A stretch of DNA of 64,000 nucleotides. Origin: DASWJQ01 sp036397095. GTDB lineage: Bacteria; Chloroflexota; Anaerolineae; Anaerolineales; E44-bin32. Under the pieces are notes generated by a model. That model worked only from the letters and a program-made list of their open reading frames with translations. It was not told the origin of the DNA and ran no database searches. The position numbers and the translations under genes are program-made. Position 1 is the stretch's first letter. Each line of letters starts with the position of its first letter. Shown here in pieces: positions 15,591 through 27,539 of this stretch. The stretch lies in NCBI GenBank assembly GCA_036397095.1, contig DASWJQ010000111.1:62001-126000 (forward strand), given 5' to 3'.

Positions 15591-15653
15591 GTGACGCAGG
15601 AACGTTGTAAACATCGTCCCGACAGGCTGATTGAATTCGGCCATGGGGACCGG

Positions 15654-18368
<2,715 letters not shown>

Positions 18369-18423
18369 GATGTACTCCCAGGTTGTCGAGTGGATGGAAC
18401 ACCCGGGGGCGCCCGAGCGGCAG

Positions 18424-18453
18424 TTTACGCTGCGGTTGTAGGCTGAGTATAAT
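18424..18453 (+). promoter_or_regulatory. Promoter for the multi-GAF kinase
   Basis: TTTACG (18424-18429), 18-bp spacer, TATAAT (18448-18453). It lies 45 bp before the kinase ATG at 18499, inside the divergent aconitase-kinase gap. Confidence 0.55.
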
Positions 18454-18498
18454 CCAAAACCATAGCCTCCCGAGAAGCGGAGATCCCGCCTGCCCGCG

Positions 18499-21400
18499 AT
18501 GATTGACCTCCTCCCGTTTGTCCTCGGCCTGTGGGGGCTAAGCGGTTTACTTCTTCTCAATCACCGGTACCCTCACCGGTTGGCCCACTCGCTGACCCAA
18601 CTCTCGCTCGGCGCTCTGACCGCCCTGTCCATTTGGGGTCCGCCGATCCTGCAAGGCCCAACCTTTGTGCTGTCGCCGGTCATATTGGCCGCCGACCTGA
18701 CTGTTGCCCCGCGGGTGTTGGCCCCGGTCGTGCTGCTGGTCATTATGGTCAGCTTGTTGGTTGACCGCCGCCAGGTAACAACCTCGCTGCTGCTGGCAGT
18801 GACGGTCTCGTTGGTGGGCGTTGGAATCGCCCTGCCACTGTTGATCGCCCTGAGCGGTGCCGTCCGCGCCGCGCTTGGCTTCTCACAAACCTTGCTTGTG
18901 TCCGAAGCAGGGGTCCGATTTCAGGTAGCGGAAGCTGCTTCTTGGGTGGCCGGTGTCTACGGTTCAATTGTGATTTACAGCCTGTTGGTCTCGAAGTTGG
19001 GAGGGCGGCGGCGCCGGCTGGCGGCCGCTGGCAGCCTGCTAGTTGGTGGCTGGATACAAGGCGGGCTGGCAGCCACCGGGCAGCACTGGGGGACCGCGCT
19101 GTGGCCAACCGCCACACTGGCCGAGCTGTCAGGCTGGTCGCTGTCCGTCGTGCTGATGCTGCCGCTGGGGTGGCTGGCTGTGCGTGCGGTCAACAACGAA
19201 GGGCTGCCCTTCCCCGAGGAAGGCAGGCGGTCCCCGCGCTGGTTGCTGCGCGATATTTTGGATTTGCGCCAGGCACTACAGGAGTCAGAGAGTCGGGTGG
19301 CGGCGCTGCACGACCGGCTGGGACTATTGACCGCGATCCGGCGCCAAATCGTCCGGGCGGATGACTCGATCGATCTGCTGGCGCGGGTGTGCCAGCAGCT
19401 GACGGCGGCTGGGCCCCTCGAAGCCTGCTGGGTCGGGTTGCTCTCGGAGAACGGACTGGAATCCGTCGCCCGGTCGGGGCAGCCAGCCAGGGGGGCGCCT
19501 TCGTACAACCCCTTGTCGACCATCGGAGAAGCCGCCCAGCAGCTGGAGGCCGCTTCCTTTGAGAGCGGTCTTCGCGGCCTGCGTCGGTTGGTGGAGGTGC
19601 ATCCCCTGCATCACACCATCCGCCAGGTCGTGGTTGGGGATTGGCAATCATTCCCGCTGCGCAGTGCCGAACGTGCGATCGGTATGCTTGTCGTGTACAG
19701 CGATAGGACTGAGATGCCGCCGGGGGATGTAGCGCTGCTCGAGGGCGTGGCGGAGGACCTTGGTTATGGCCTGATCCGTCTAGAACTGCAGGAGCAGCGT
19801 TCCCGACGCGTCTCGGAGCTCGAAGCAGTGCGCGAGGCGATGAGCGAGCTGCTATCCGAACACTCGCTGGCGGATTTGCTGGATCGTGTCAGTCTGCGCG
19901 CCGTTCAGCTACTGGCGGCCGAATGCGCTGAAATCTACCTTGTCAATGAGGGTGCGCTGACTGCGTTTCCGGCCGGTAGGGCCGGCCGTGACCTCGAATC
20001 CACTGAGTTCGAACGGGTTCAGGCGCTCACGCACCAAATCGTGCGCACCGGTCTGACCGACCGTCTGGCGGCTGGGGGGCCGGGGTCGGGAGAACGCGGG
20101 CAGGCCGGATTGGTCGGCGTCCCGCTCAAGTGGAAGAGCCGTGTGATCGGGGTGCTGCTGGCGATTCGGCCCCCTAGCAAACCGTTCGAAAGCGGCAGCG
20201 TAGAGTTGATGCAAGTGTTCGCTGATCAAGTTTCGCTGGCGCTTGAAAATGCCAGGCTGATCGAGACCGAACGCCAGCGATCGGCGCAATTGGAAATGTT
20301 GCGCCAGGCCAGCCTGAGCCTGACATCGAGCCTGGAGCTCGAAAACGTGCTCGAGGCTATTCTCGAGCAGGCGTTGAAGGTTGTGGATGCATTCGATGCC
20401 CATATCTTCTTATATGACGGGGAACGGTTGCATTTCGGTGCCGCATTGTGGGCTAGCGGAGCCCAGCGGGCCCCATTCTCCGCGCCAAGGCCCGACGGCT
20501 TGACGGCGACCGTTGCCCAGCGAGGCGAGCGCGTTGTCGTGGCCGACGCCCGCGACCATCCGATTTTTGCCTCGGCCGATTGGACCTGGGACGGGGCGAT
20601 TGTCGGACTTCCGCTCAAGGTCGGCGGCGAGGTGCTGGGCGTGATGAATCTGGCCTTCGACGTGCCTCACGAGTTCAGTCAGGACGAGCTTCATTTTCTC
20701 GAGCTGCTGGCCGACCAGGCAGCGGTGGTGCTCGAGAATGCCCGCTTGTTCGACCGGATGGCGGCCGAGCGGCGCCGCTTGCGGCTGTTGTACGACGTGT
20801 CGCGCGAGCTGACCGCCTCGCTCGATCCGGAAGCTTTGCTGCAGCGGGCGATCGAGCTGACGACGACCTACCTGGGCGGCATGATGGGGGGCGCCATCGA
20901 GGTGGACGAGCCCAGTGGCACTATGACCCTGGTGGGCCTGGCTGGCCTGCCGCTTGAGCGGCTGCGGCAGATTGACGAGGCCACCGCTATGCGAATTGGC
21001 AAAGGCTTCGTCGGCTGGATTGCCGAGCAGAAGGAAGCTGCCTTCTCCGCCTCGGTCAATGACGACCCCCGGTGGCTGGCGGTGTCCGGTGTTGATGATG
21101 ATGTGCGCAGCGCTATGGCGGCCCCGGTTTTCGTGGGCGGCGACCTGCGGGTGGTGATGGCGATCTTCCACCGTGAGCCGGCCGTCTTCGATGAAGAGCA
21201 TCTTGAGCTGCTGGTCGCAATCTGCCGCCAAATTGGTGTGGCCCTATCCAACGCCGAGCGCTACCGGCAGGTGGAGCGGCGGCTGGCGGAACGCACCGCT
21301 CTGCAGCAGGTGGCGCAGGTGATCGGCAGCCGGCTGGAAATGGACTCGCTGCTGGAAGCCATCGTCGATCAGGTGAGCAAGGTGCTGGGTTACCCAGTGG

Positions 21401-22536
21401 TTGATATCACCTTGGTCGAAGATGACGAACTCGTCATGCGGGCGCGCGAAGGACCCGGCGAAGTCGGCCGGATTCGGATGGCCCTGAACGAGGGCGTGAT
21501 CGGTAGAGTGGTCCGCACTGGAAAGCCGGACTTCGTTCCCGATGTGTCCGTCGACCCAGACTACGTCGGCTTTGAGCCACAAGCCTCGACCGAAATCGCT
21601 GTTCCGTTGCACAAAGGCGGCGTGGTCATAGGGGTGCTCAACGTCGAGGCCTTTGAGCCGGGCGGGCTGGGCGAAGAAGATCTGCGCCTGCTGATGCTGG
21701 TGGCTGATCAGATATCGATCGCTATCGAAAACGCAGCGCTATACGATCGATTGCGGCAGCATTCCGCCGAACTGGAGGCGATGGTCGATGCGCGAACGGC
21801 GGAACTGCGCAAAGCCCTTAACCAGGCCAGGGAAGCAGACCGGCTCAAGACCGATTTTGTCACCGATGTCTCCCACGAGTTGCGCACGCCGTTGAGCAAC
21901 ATCCAGCTCTACATAGATTTGTTGGCTCAGACGGAGCCAGAGCGGTACCCAGAGTACCTGGAAACGCTGCGCCGCGAAGCCGACCGATTGGCGGCCTTGA
22001 TCGAGGACCTGTTGTCCGTCTCCCGGTTGGACGCCGGCAGTGTCGAGCTGCAGTTTCGCGAACTGGATCTCAATACACTGTCGCAGGCGTTGGTACGTGA
22101 TCGCGAGCGGTTGTTCTCCGAACGTGGCCTTGATTTGGTCTGGCAACCCAGCGCCGATGGTGTGCGGGTCAGGGCCGACGAACAGCTTCTGTCTCAGGTG
22201 ATCGCCAATCTGATGACCAATGCCATGAACTACACGCCGCGCGGCGGCCGCGTGCTCGTCCGGGCCGAGAACGGCGAGCCGGGTTGGGCCACACTGGCGG
22301 TGGAGGACAGCGGGTTGGGCATCCCGGACAACGAAATGGGGCTGCTGTTTGCCCGGTTCTTCCGCGGCTCGGCCAGCCGCAAGATGGGCAACCCCGGCAC
22401 CGGCCTCGGGTTGGCGATCTGTCACGAGATCGTGGAGCGTCATGGGGGGCGGATTGCCGTCGAGACCAAGCCCGGCAAGGGCAGTTGCTTCACCATCTGG
22501 TTGCCGGCGGTGGGTCCGGATCAGCCGGCAGGTTGA
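18499..22536 (+). CDS. Membrane histidine kinase with five tandem GAF domains
   Basis: 1345 residues. Residues 1-230 are a hydrophobic sensor module with about seven membrane segments. A short coil leads into five GAF-type units at roughly 275-425, 440-585, 600-750, 765-915 and 935-1085, several ending in the recurring A-D-Q-x-x-x-A-L-E-N-A-R-L signature. A coiled coil leads to HisKA with the phosphoacceptor in VSHELRTPLSN (H1126) and a C-terminal HATPase (about 1230-1340) with N-box NLMTNAMNYTP, G1 DSGLGIPDN and G2 GTGLGLAICHEI. No receiver domain is attached and no response regulator is adjacent, so the partner is unknown. GAF domains bind cyclic nucleotides, haem, bilins or small molecules; none of the five shows an obvious chromophore Cys from inspection. 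Confidence 0.93.
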   Translation: MIDLLPFVLGLWGLSGLLLLNHRYPHRLAHSLTQLSLGALTALSIWGPPILQGPTFVLSPVILAADLTVAPRVLAPVVLLVIMVSLLVDRRQVTTSLLLAVTVSLVGVGIALPLLIALSGAVRAALGFSQTLLVSEAGVRFQVAEAASWVAGVYGSIVIYSLLVSKLGGRRRRLAAAGSLLVGGWIQGGLAATGQHWGTALWPTATLAELSGWSLSVVLMLPLGWLAVRAVNNEGLPFPEEGRRSPRWLLRDILDLRQALQESESRVAALHDRLGLLTAIRRQIVRADDSIDLLARVCQQLTAAGPLEACWVGLLSENGLESVARSGQPARGAPSYNPLSTIGEAAQQLEAASFESGLRGLRRLVEVHPLHHTIRQVVVGDWQSFPLRSAERAIGMLVVYSDRTEMPPGDVALLEGVAEDLGYGLIRLELQEQRSRRVSELEAVREAMSELLSEHSLADLLDRVSLRAVQLLAAECAEIYLVNEGALTAFPAGRAGRDLESTEFERVQALTHQIVRTGLTDRLAAGGPGSGERGQAGLVGVPLKWKSRVIGVLLAIRPPSKPFESGSVELMQVFADQVSLALENARLIETERQRSAQLEMLRQASLSLTSSLELENVLEAILEQALKVVDAFDAHIFLYDGERLHFGAALWASGAQRAPFSAPRPDGLTATVAQRGERVVVADARDHPIFASADWTWDGAIVGLPLKVGGEVLGVMNLAFDVPHEFSQDELHFLELLADQAAVVLENARLFDRMAAERRRLRLLYDVSRELTASLDPEALLQRAIELTTTYLGGMMGGAIEVDEPSGTMTLVGLAGLPLERLRQIDEATAMRIGKGFVGWIAEQKEAAFSASVNDDPRWLAVSGVDDDVRSAMAAPVFVGGDLRVVMAIFHREPAVFDEEHLELLVAICRQIGVALSNAERYRQVERRLAERTALQQVAQVIGSRLEMDSLLEAIVDQVSKVLGYPVVDITLVEDDELVMRAREGPGEVGRIRMALNEGVIGRVVRTGKPDFVPDVSVDPDYVGFEPQASTEIAVPLHKGGVVIGVLNVEAFEPGGLGEEDLRLLMLVADQISIAIENAALYDRLRQHSAELEAMVDARTAELRKALNQAREADRLKTDFVTDVSHELRTPLSNIQLYIDLLAQTEPERYPEYLETLRREADRLAALIEDLLSVSRLDAGSVELQFRELDLNTLSQALVRDRERLFSERGLDLVWQPSADGVRVRADEQLLSQVIANLMTNAMNYTPRGGRVLVRAENGEPGWATLAVEDSGLGIPDNEMGLLFARFFRGSASRKMGNPGTGLGLAICHEIVERHGGRIAVETKPGKGSCFTIWLPAVGPDQPAG

Positions 22537-22878
22537 CCCGGCCGCTGGGATGTGACCCAAAACCTGACCGCCCTGGGAGCCGGTCCGGCCGCGAGAAGAC
22601 ATAAGCCAGAGCTTTCGGCGCCGCTTTGCTCGGCGAAACCACCAGTACACCAACGCCGCAGACTCCTGGCGGTTGCCGAAGTTTCACTGATGTCGTGACG
22701 CAGCTGGCAGGGGAGGCCGAGCGCAACCCTCCTGTCATTGATAGGAGGCGGCGGGGCAAGGCGGAAGGGCGGGATTGGTCCGGGCTCGGGGGGAGGGGAG
22801 CCGCGGAATGCCGGCCTCGGTCCCTCCCTGGCGGCGAGCATGGATGGGCGCCGCCAGGTAACTTGGGGGCAGCGTAGG
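22537..22878. other. Convergent gap without a gene; two inverted repeats
   Basis: Between two converging genes I see no convincing reading frame. CCTCCT-N9-AGGAGG lies near 22729-22749 and a 9-bp perfect inverted repeat CCTGGCGGC / GCCGCCAGG is at 22827-22858 with a 14-nt loop. Neither has a U-tract, so they could be factor-dependent or two-sided transcription stops. Nothing else was recognised. Confidence 0.5.
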
Positions 22879-23952
22879 CTACGTTACTGCTAGCACCCGG
22901 TAGATCGGCTCGAGGTCCACGTTCTCCAAAACCAATGTGAGGAAGGTCTCGAGCTTCTCGGCCTGGCCCAAGCGCGTCTTGCCGAAGGTGCGCTCGATGC
23001 GTTCGACTGTTTCCATGGTGTTGGTTCCAACCAGCAGCACGGGCACGCCCAGCTCTTCCGCTTGCTGCAGAATCAGCGGACTGGGGTGCAGGTTGCCGGT
23101 CAGGATCAGCGCGGCCGTCGAGGTTTCCAGCGCCGCCAATTGAATATCACTGCGGTCACCGCCAGTGATGACCGCTTTATGCTGCTGGCGGCGGAAGCGG
23201 GATAGGGCGGCTTCGGCGCTCATCGCCCCAACGGTGAAGGTCTCGATCAGGGTATCCAAGTCATCCTGGTCCGTCAGAACCTGAGCCTCGAGCAGTTCGA
23301 TCAACTCCGTCAAACTGAGCGCGGCCAGGCGTGGCTTGTTAGGCAATTGGCCAAGGACATCGATCCCGTGGCGTTCGAGGAACGGGATTGCATACTCGGT
23401 TACGAATTTTCTGGCGCCGTCTGGTACATGATTGAAGACCACGCCCAGCAGTTGCTCCTGCAGCCGGAACTGCGCAGTCAGTGCGTCATCGACGATTTCC
23501 ATCTCGCCGCGGTACTTGACGACCACCAGTACCGGGGCGCCCAATGATTGGGCAACATTCAGGTTCGACAGGCCCATAGCGTAGCCTTCGCGCAAGCTGG
23601 CGCCGCCTTCCAACAGCAAGATTTCCTTGCCTTCCGCAACTTGTTCGGCGGCCTGGCGGATGGTTTGCAGCAGGAACTCACCATTGTCATCCTGCAGGCG
23701 TAGGCGCAGCCGCTCGCCGGTGACGACGACCGGCGCCAACTTCGCCAGATCGGCCTCCAATCCCAGAATGCGCTGGACGAAGGCGGCGTCTTCATCGGCC
23801 AAGGCGCCGTCGGGCGTGCGCCATGGCTGGGTGCTGAGCGGCTTGAGATATGCGAGCTTCTTGCCCTGGTCCTGCAAGTGCTTGCCCAGCGCCAGGCAGA
23901 ATGCGGTCTTGCCTGAGTACGGTTCCACGGAGGTGATGTACAGGGCTTTCAT
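22879..23952 (-). CDS. BioD-like P-loop / DRTGG-domain protein (phosphotransacetylase-associated family)
   Basis: 357 residues. The N-terminal two thirds look like a dethiobiotin-synthetase-type P-loop fold: ITSVEPYSGKTAFCLALG (Walker A GxxxxGKT form) and ILLLEGGASLREGYAMGLS. Residues about 225-330 form a DRTGG domain with VGAMSAEAALSRF, KAVITGGDRSDIQLAALE and ALILTGNLHPSPLI. The same N-terminal architecture precedes the catalytic domain in some phosphotransacetylases, where it is regulatory. Here it stands alone and its ATG overlaps the stop of the ADP-forming acetyl-CoA synthetase gene, so a regulatory or accessory role in acetyl-CoA/acetate conversion is likely. No catalytic Pta domain is present. 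Confidence 0.8.
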   Translation of the reverse strand: MKALYITSVEPYSGKTAFCLALGKHLQDQGKKLAYLKPLSTQPWRTPDGALADEDAAFVQRILGLEADLAKLAPVVVTGERLRLRLQDDNGEFLLQTIRQAAEQVAEGKEILLLEGGASLREGYAMGLSNLNVAQSLGAPVLVVVKYRGEMEIVDDALTAQFRLQEQLLGVVFNHVPDGARKFVTEYAIPFLERHGIDVLGQLPNKPRLAALSLTELIELLEAQVLTDQDDLDTLIETFTVGAMSAEAALSRFRRQQHKAVITGGDRSDIQLAALETSTAALILTGNLHPSPLILQQAEELGVPVLLVGTNTMETVERIERTFGKTRLGQAEKLETFLTLVLENVDLEPIYRVLAVT

Positions 23953-26105
23953 CGGCTTTCTCCCATGCTCTCGTCGGAGGCGCCTCGGGCGGATTCGTCG
24001 GGGTTGATCAAGACCAGCCGCATGTCGAGCGCCAGCCCACCCTCGCCGCGTTCGTAGACAACGTACGGGTTGATATCGAGTTCGGCGATCTCGGGGAAAT
24101 CTTGGACAAGCTGACCGATACGCAGCAGCGTATCGACAATGGATTCCTGGTCGACGGCCGGTTCGCCGCGCACCCCATCCAACAGCGCCCTGGCCCGGAT
24201 CTCCCGGATCATCTCTTCGGCCTCGGCCCGCGAGAACGGCGCGATGCGGAAAGCGACGTCGCGCAGTGTTTCGACATAGATCCCGCCCAGACCGAAAGTA
24301 ACCAGCGGGCCAAACTGTGGGTCACGGTTCATGCCGATCAGCACTTCGAGCCCAGACGAGGCCATCTTCTGCACCAGGCAGCCCCATAACCGGGCCTCCG
24401 GCAGGTAGCGCTGGGCGCGGTACGTGATCAGATCGAAGGCATCGCGCACCTGGCCGGCGTCGCGCAAATCGATCCGCACACCGCCGACGTCGGTCTTGTG
24501 CAGAATATCCGGCGAGGCGATTTTGAGAACCACTGGATAACCCAAATCGCCGGCGATTTCGACCGCTTCGTCGGCGTTGGCGGCCAGTCTGGCCGGCGGG
24601 ATATCGATCCCATAGGCCGTCAGAATTGCCTGCGACTCGGCGTCGCCAACGGTGACGCGGCCCTCGGCCCGAGCCTTGGCCAGAACCTGGCGGACGGCCC
24701 CAGCATCCCCTTCGATCGACTCAAATGTGGGGACGGGTTGGGCCTGGTATTCCTTGTAGGTCAACATGGCGCTCAGCACCAGCGCGGCCCGCTCGGGGTA
24801 AGGGAAGTTGGGCACGCCGTGGGCTTGCAGTAGGTCGGTGCCCTGCTTGATGCGGGCTTCACCCATGAAGCAGGCCAGGATGGGAATGTCGACTTTCTCA
24901 ACTTGCTCCAGGATGATCTGCGCGGTGGTCTCAATTTCGGTCATCGCTTGTGGGGTCAGGATGACAATGATGGCGTCGACGGAAGATTCGGAGACAACCT
25001 GCTCGAGCGCAAACCGATACCGTTCGGCGCGGGCGTCGCCGAGCACATCGACCGGGTTGGAAGCGCTGGCGGCATCGGGCAGTTCGGCCTCCAGCCGGCG
25101 GACGCATTCCGGGCTGAGCTCGGCCAGGCGCAGGCCGGCGCGCTCGAGAGCGTCGGTTACCAGGATGCCGGGACCACCGGCGTTGGTCACGATTGCCACC
25201 CGTCCCCCGCGCAGCGCCGGCATGTAGCCGAACCCCAGAGCGAAGTCAAACATGGATTGAAGTGTGTCGGCCCGTAAGACGCCGGCCTGGCGGAAGGCGG
25301 CGCCGTAGGCTTGTTCGGAGCCGGCCAGCGAGCCGGTGTGCGAGCTGACCGCTCGCGAACCGGCCTGGGTGATGCCCGATTTGAGGGCGACGATGGGCTT
25401 CTTCTTGGACACTTGACGGGCGGTTTCAATGAATGCCTGTCCGTCGGGTAGGCCTTCGACATACATCAGGATGACATTCGAGTTTTCGTCGTCGGCCCAG
25501 GCATGTAACAAGTCGACCTCGTTGACATCGGCCTTGTTGCCGAGCGAGACGAACTTGCTCATCCCTAATCGGCCGGCCATCGCCCAGTCGAGAATGGCCG
25601 TCCCCAGCGCCCCGGACTGCGACATGAAGGCCATCGGGCCCTGCGGCGGCATGCCGGCCGAGAAGGAGGCGTTCAGCGGCGTGAAGGTATCGATCACGCC
25701 CAAGCAGTTGGGGCCGACCAGACGGATACCGTGGCGATCGGCGATCTCGACCAGCTCCAGCTCACGCTTGAGCCCCTCGCGACCCGCCTCACGGAAGCCG
25801 GCCGTGATGATGATGGCCGACTTCACACCTTTCTGGCCGCAGGCCTCGAGCGCCTCAGGCACGACCTGGTAGGGGATCACGATCACCGCCAGCTCGACCG
25901 GTCCCTCTACCTCGGTCACATCGGCGTACGCCTTCATGCCTAGGATCTCATCGGCTCCCGGGTTGATGGGGTAAACCACACCGCCGGCCTCGACAAAACC
26001 GCCCTCCACCAGGTTCTTCAGGACGGCGTGGCCCAATTTATGCGGTGAGGTGGAGGCGCCAATGACGGCGATCGATTTGGGTGTGAAGAATGCTTCAATA
26101 CGCAA
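23949..26105 (-). CDS. Acetate-CoA ligase (ADP-forming), fused alpha and beta subunits
   Basis: 718 residues. The alpha half starts with the CoA-binding domain (FFTPKSIAVIGASTSPHKLG, VVYPINPGADEILG), then the succinyl-CoA-ligase-like flavodoxin domains with VGPNCLGVID, FMSQSGALGTAILDWA and the phosphohistidine region SSHTGSLAGSEQAYGAAF. The beta half (from about 480) is an ATP-grasp domain with YPVVLKIASPDILHKTDVGGV and VQKMASSGLEVLIGM. The enzyme makes ATP from acetyl-CoA, ADP and phosphate with release of acetate, or the reverse, and is typical of archaea and some anaerobic bacteria. The start is a TTG at 26105 with AAGGGGA upstream. It is coupled by a 4-bp overlap to the DRTGG protein. Confidence 0.92.
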   Translation of the reverse strand: MRIEAFFTPKSIAVIGASTSPHKLGHAVLKNLVEGGFVEAGGVVYPINPGADEILGMKAYADVTEVEGPVELAVIVIPYQVVPEALEACGQKGVKSAIIITAGFREAGREGLKRELELVEIADRHGIRLVGPNCLGVIDTFTPLNASFSAGMPPQGPMAFMSQSGALGTAILDWAMAGRLGMSKFVSLGNKADVNEVDLLHAWADDENSNVILMYVEGLPDGQAFIETARQVSKKKPIVALKSGITQAGSRAVSSHTGSLAGSEQAYGAAFRQAGVLRADTLQSMFDFALGFGYMPALRGGRVAIVTNAGGPGILVTDALERAGLRLAELSPECVRRLEAELPDAASASNPVDVLGDARAERYRFALEQVVSESSVDAIIVILTPQAMTEIETTAQIILEQVEKVDIPILACFMGEARIKQGTDLLQAHGVPNFPYPERAALVLSAMLTYKEYQAQPVPTFESIEGDAGAVRQVLAKARAEGRVTVGDAESQAILTAYGIDIPPARLAANADEAVEIAGDLGYPVVLKIASPDILHKTDVGGVRIDLRDAGQVRDAFDLITYRAQRYLPEARLWGCLVQKMASSGLEVLIGMNRDPQFGPLVTFGLGGIYVETLRDVAFRIAPFSRAEAEEMIREIRARALLDGVRGEPAVDQESIVDTLLRIGQLVQDFPEIAELDINPYVVYERGEGGLALDMRLVLINPDESARGASDESMGESR

Positions 26106-26119
26106 GGCCCAGATTCCCC

Positions 26120-26779
26120 TTAGGGCAGCAATGGATTAGGTTGTGTTCGGCGTCCCGGTTCATCGACGGCGGCCACGCGTTGCGCCACAGGCGCATAACT
26201 CGTGCGGTGGACCGGCGACGGGCCGAGCCGCTGCAGCGCCTGGCGGTGGAGCTCGGTGGCATAGCCTTTGTGCCGTCCCAACTCGTACCCCGGGTAGCTG
26301 GCAGATAGGGCCGACATCCAGCGGTCGCGGGTCACTTTGGCCACGATCGAGGCCGCCGCGATCGAGAGTGAGCGGTCCTCGCCATAGGCCAGCGATGTCT
26401 GAGGCCGCTCATCCTCCGGCAGCAGCAAGTAGTCGATCAAGAGATGAGCCGGCTGCAACCGCAAGCGGGAAAGCGCCCGGGTCATGGCCAGCCGTGTCGC
26501 TGGCAGCAGGCCCAAGGCGTCAATTTCGTGGTGGCTGGCGGCGCCCGCCGACCAGGCCAGGGCTGTCCCTCGAATCTGCCGCATGGCCTCGAGCCGCTGA
26601 GGGTGCGACAGCTTCTTCGAGTCCAGCACTCCGGTCAGTCCGTCCTCCAGCTGGCGTTGGTTCGTTGGCAGGACGACAGCGGCAGCGACCACCGGCCCGG
26701 CCAGCGCCCCCCGACCGGCCTCATCCAGGCCGGCCACCAGGGTGACGCCAGCCTTCCACAAGCCAAGCTCCAGCTCCAA
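26120..26779 (-). CDS. rnhB: Ribonuclease HII
   Basis: The catalytic motif AGLDEAGRGALAGP gives the Asp-Glu pair, followed by LDSKKLSHPQRLEAM, the third Asp in LLIDYLLLP and IAAASIVAKVTRDRWM. RNase HII cuts RNA in RNA-DNA hybrids and single ribonucleotides in DNA. The start is uncertain: no ATG lies near. I chose the TTG at 26779, which follows the stop codon of the glycosyltransferase gene by one base and gives 219 residues; a CTG near 26806 is also possible because GGAGGT lies 6 nt before it inside the upstream gene. Confidence 0.9.
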   Translation of the reverse strand: MELELGLWKAGVTLVAGLDEAGRGALAGPVVAAAVVLPTNQRQLEDGLTGVLDSKKLSHPQRLEAMRQIRGTALAWSAGAASHHEIDALGLLPATRLAMTRALSRLRLQPAHLLIDYLLLPEDERPQTSLAYGEDRSLSIAAASIVAKVTRDRWMSALSASYPGYELGRHKGYATELHRQALQRLGPSPVHRTSYAPVAQRVAAVDEPGRRTQPNPLLP

Positions 26780-26780
26780 C

Positions 26781-27521
26781 TCAGGCCGTTTGGGCGCTGG
26801 CAGGCCTATACCTCCCTCGTAAATGATTGTAGCGAATGCGAAACAAGTCCGTGAACATGGCCACCGAGTCGGGCATGATTCGGACCCGGCTGCCGGGATT
26901 GAAATACCAGGGAATGGGAATTTCGACGATCCGGTAGCCGCGACGTTGGGCAACAAACAGCAGTTCAACATCGAAAGTCCAGCCTTGGAGGGTCTGGACG
27001 GCGAACACGTCATCGGCCACCGGGCCGGCGAAGCACTTGAAGCCGCATTGGGTATCGTCAATGCCGGGGATGGCGAGCAGGCGGACCAATGTGTTGAAGG
27101 CGCGGCCTACCAGGTGGCGATAGGCGGGCTCATGATAGCGGACGGCGCCGGGGGCCTCGCGGGAGGCGATGGCGATATCGACTCCGGTCAGTTGCGGGGG
27201 CAGAAACCGGTCCACCTGCTCGATCGGCATCGACAGGTCGGCATCGCAAATGAAGCGGTATTGGCCGCTGGCGGCCAGCATGCCGCGCTTGACGGCCAGT
27301 CCCTTCCCCGGCCTATCGACCGTCAGCACCTGCATTGTGGGGTCATCGGAGGCGAACTGGCGGGCGATGACGGCAGTGGCATCGCTCGAGCCGCTGTCGA
27401 CAACAATCAGCTCACTCGAATACGGGCGCGAGTCCAGGAAGGCACGCACCTGGGGCAGGGTGCCCGGCAGCCGAGATTCTTCGTTGTGGGCAGGGATGAC
27501 GATGGATAGGAATGGTGGCAA
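26781..27521 (-). CDS. Family 2 glycosyltransferase, dolichyl-phosphate glucosyltransferase-like
   Basis: 246 residues, soluble GT-A fold. VIPAHNEESRLPGTLP marks the nucleotide-binding start, LIVVDSGSSDATA the first acidic site, GKGLAVKRGMLAASG and FICDADLSMP (the DxD metal site) follow, and DTQCGFKCFAGPVADDVF plus WTFDVELLFVAQRRGYRIVEIP (shortened: WTFDVELLFVAQRRG) match the Alg5/DPM-like branch. Such enzymes move a sugar from a nucleotide donor to polyprenyl phosphate. No membrane segment is present. It runs into RNase HII with only one base between the reading frames. Confidence 0.85.
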   Translation of the reverse strand: MPPFLSIVIPAHNEESRLPGTLPQVRAFLDSRPYSSELIVVDSGSSDATAVIARQFASDDPTMQVLTVDRPGKGLAVKRGMLAASGQYRFICDADLSMPIEQVDRFLPPQLTGVDIAIASREAPGAVRYHEPAYRHLVGRAFNTLVRLLAIPGIDDTQCGFKCFAGPVADDVFAVQTLQGWTFDVELLFVAQRRGYRIVEIPIPWYFNPGSRVRIMPDSVAMFTDLFRIRYNHLRGRYRPASAQTA

Positions 27522-27539
27522 GGGTGGCCCCGTGCTGGG

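Noticed and set aside
15400..15653. Small plus-strand reading frames running into the aconitase 3' region
   Set aside because: They lack ribosome sites, have low-quality composition and overlap the aconitase gene antisense. The RNA structure is the better explanation.
18369..18560. 64-residue N-terminal extension of aconitase
   Set aside because: The extra residues are basic and unlike the family; the ATG at 18368 has GGGAG upstream, and the extension would cover the divergent promoter and the kinase start.
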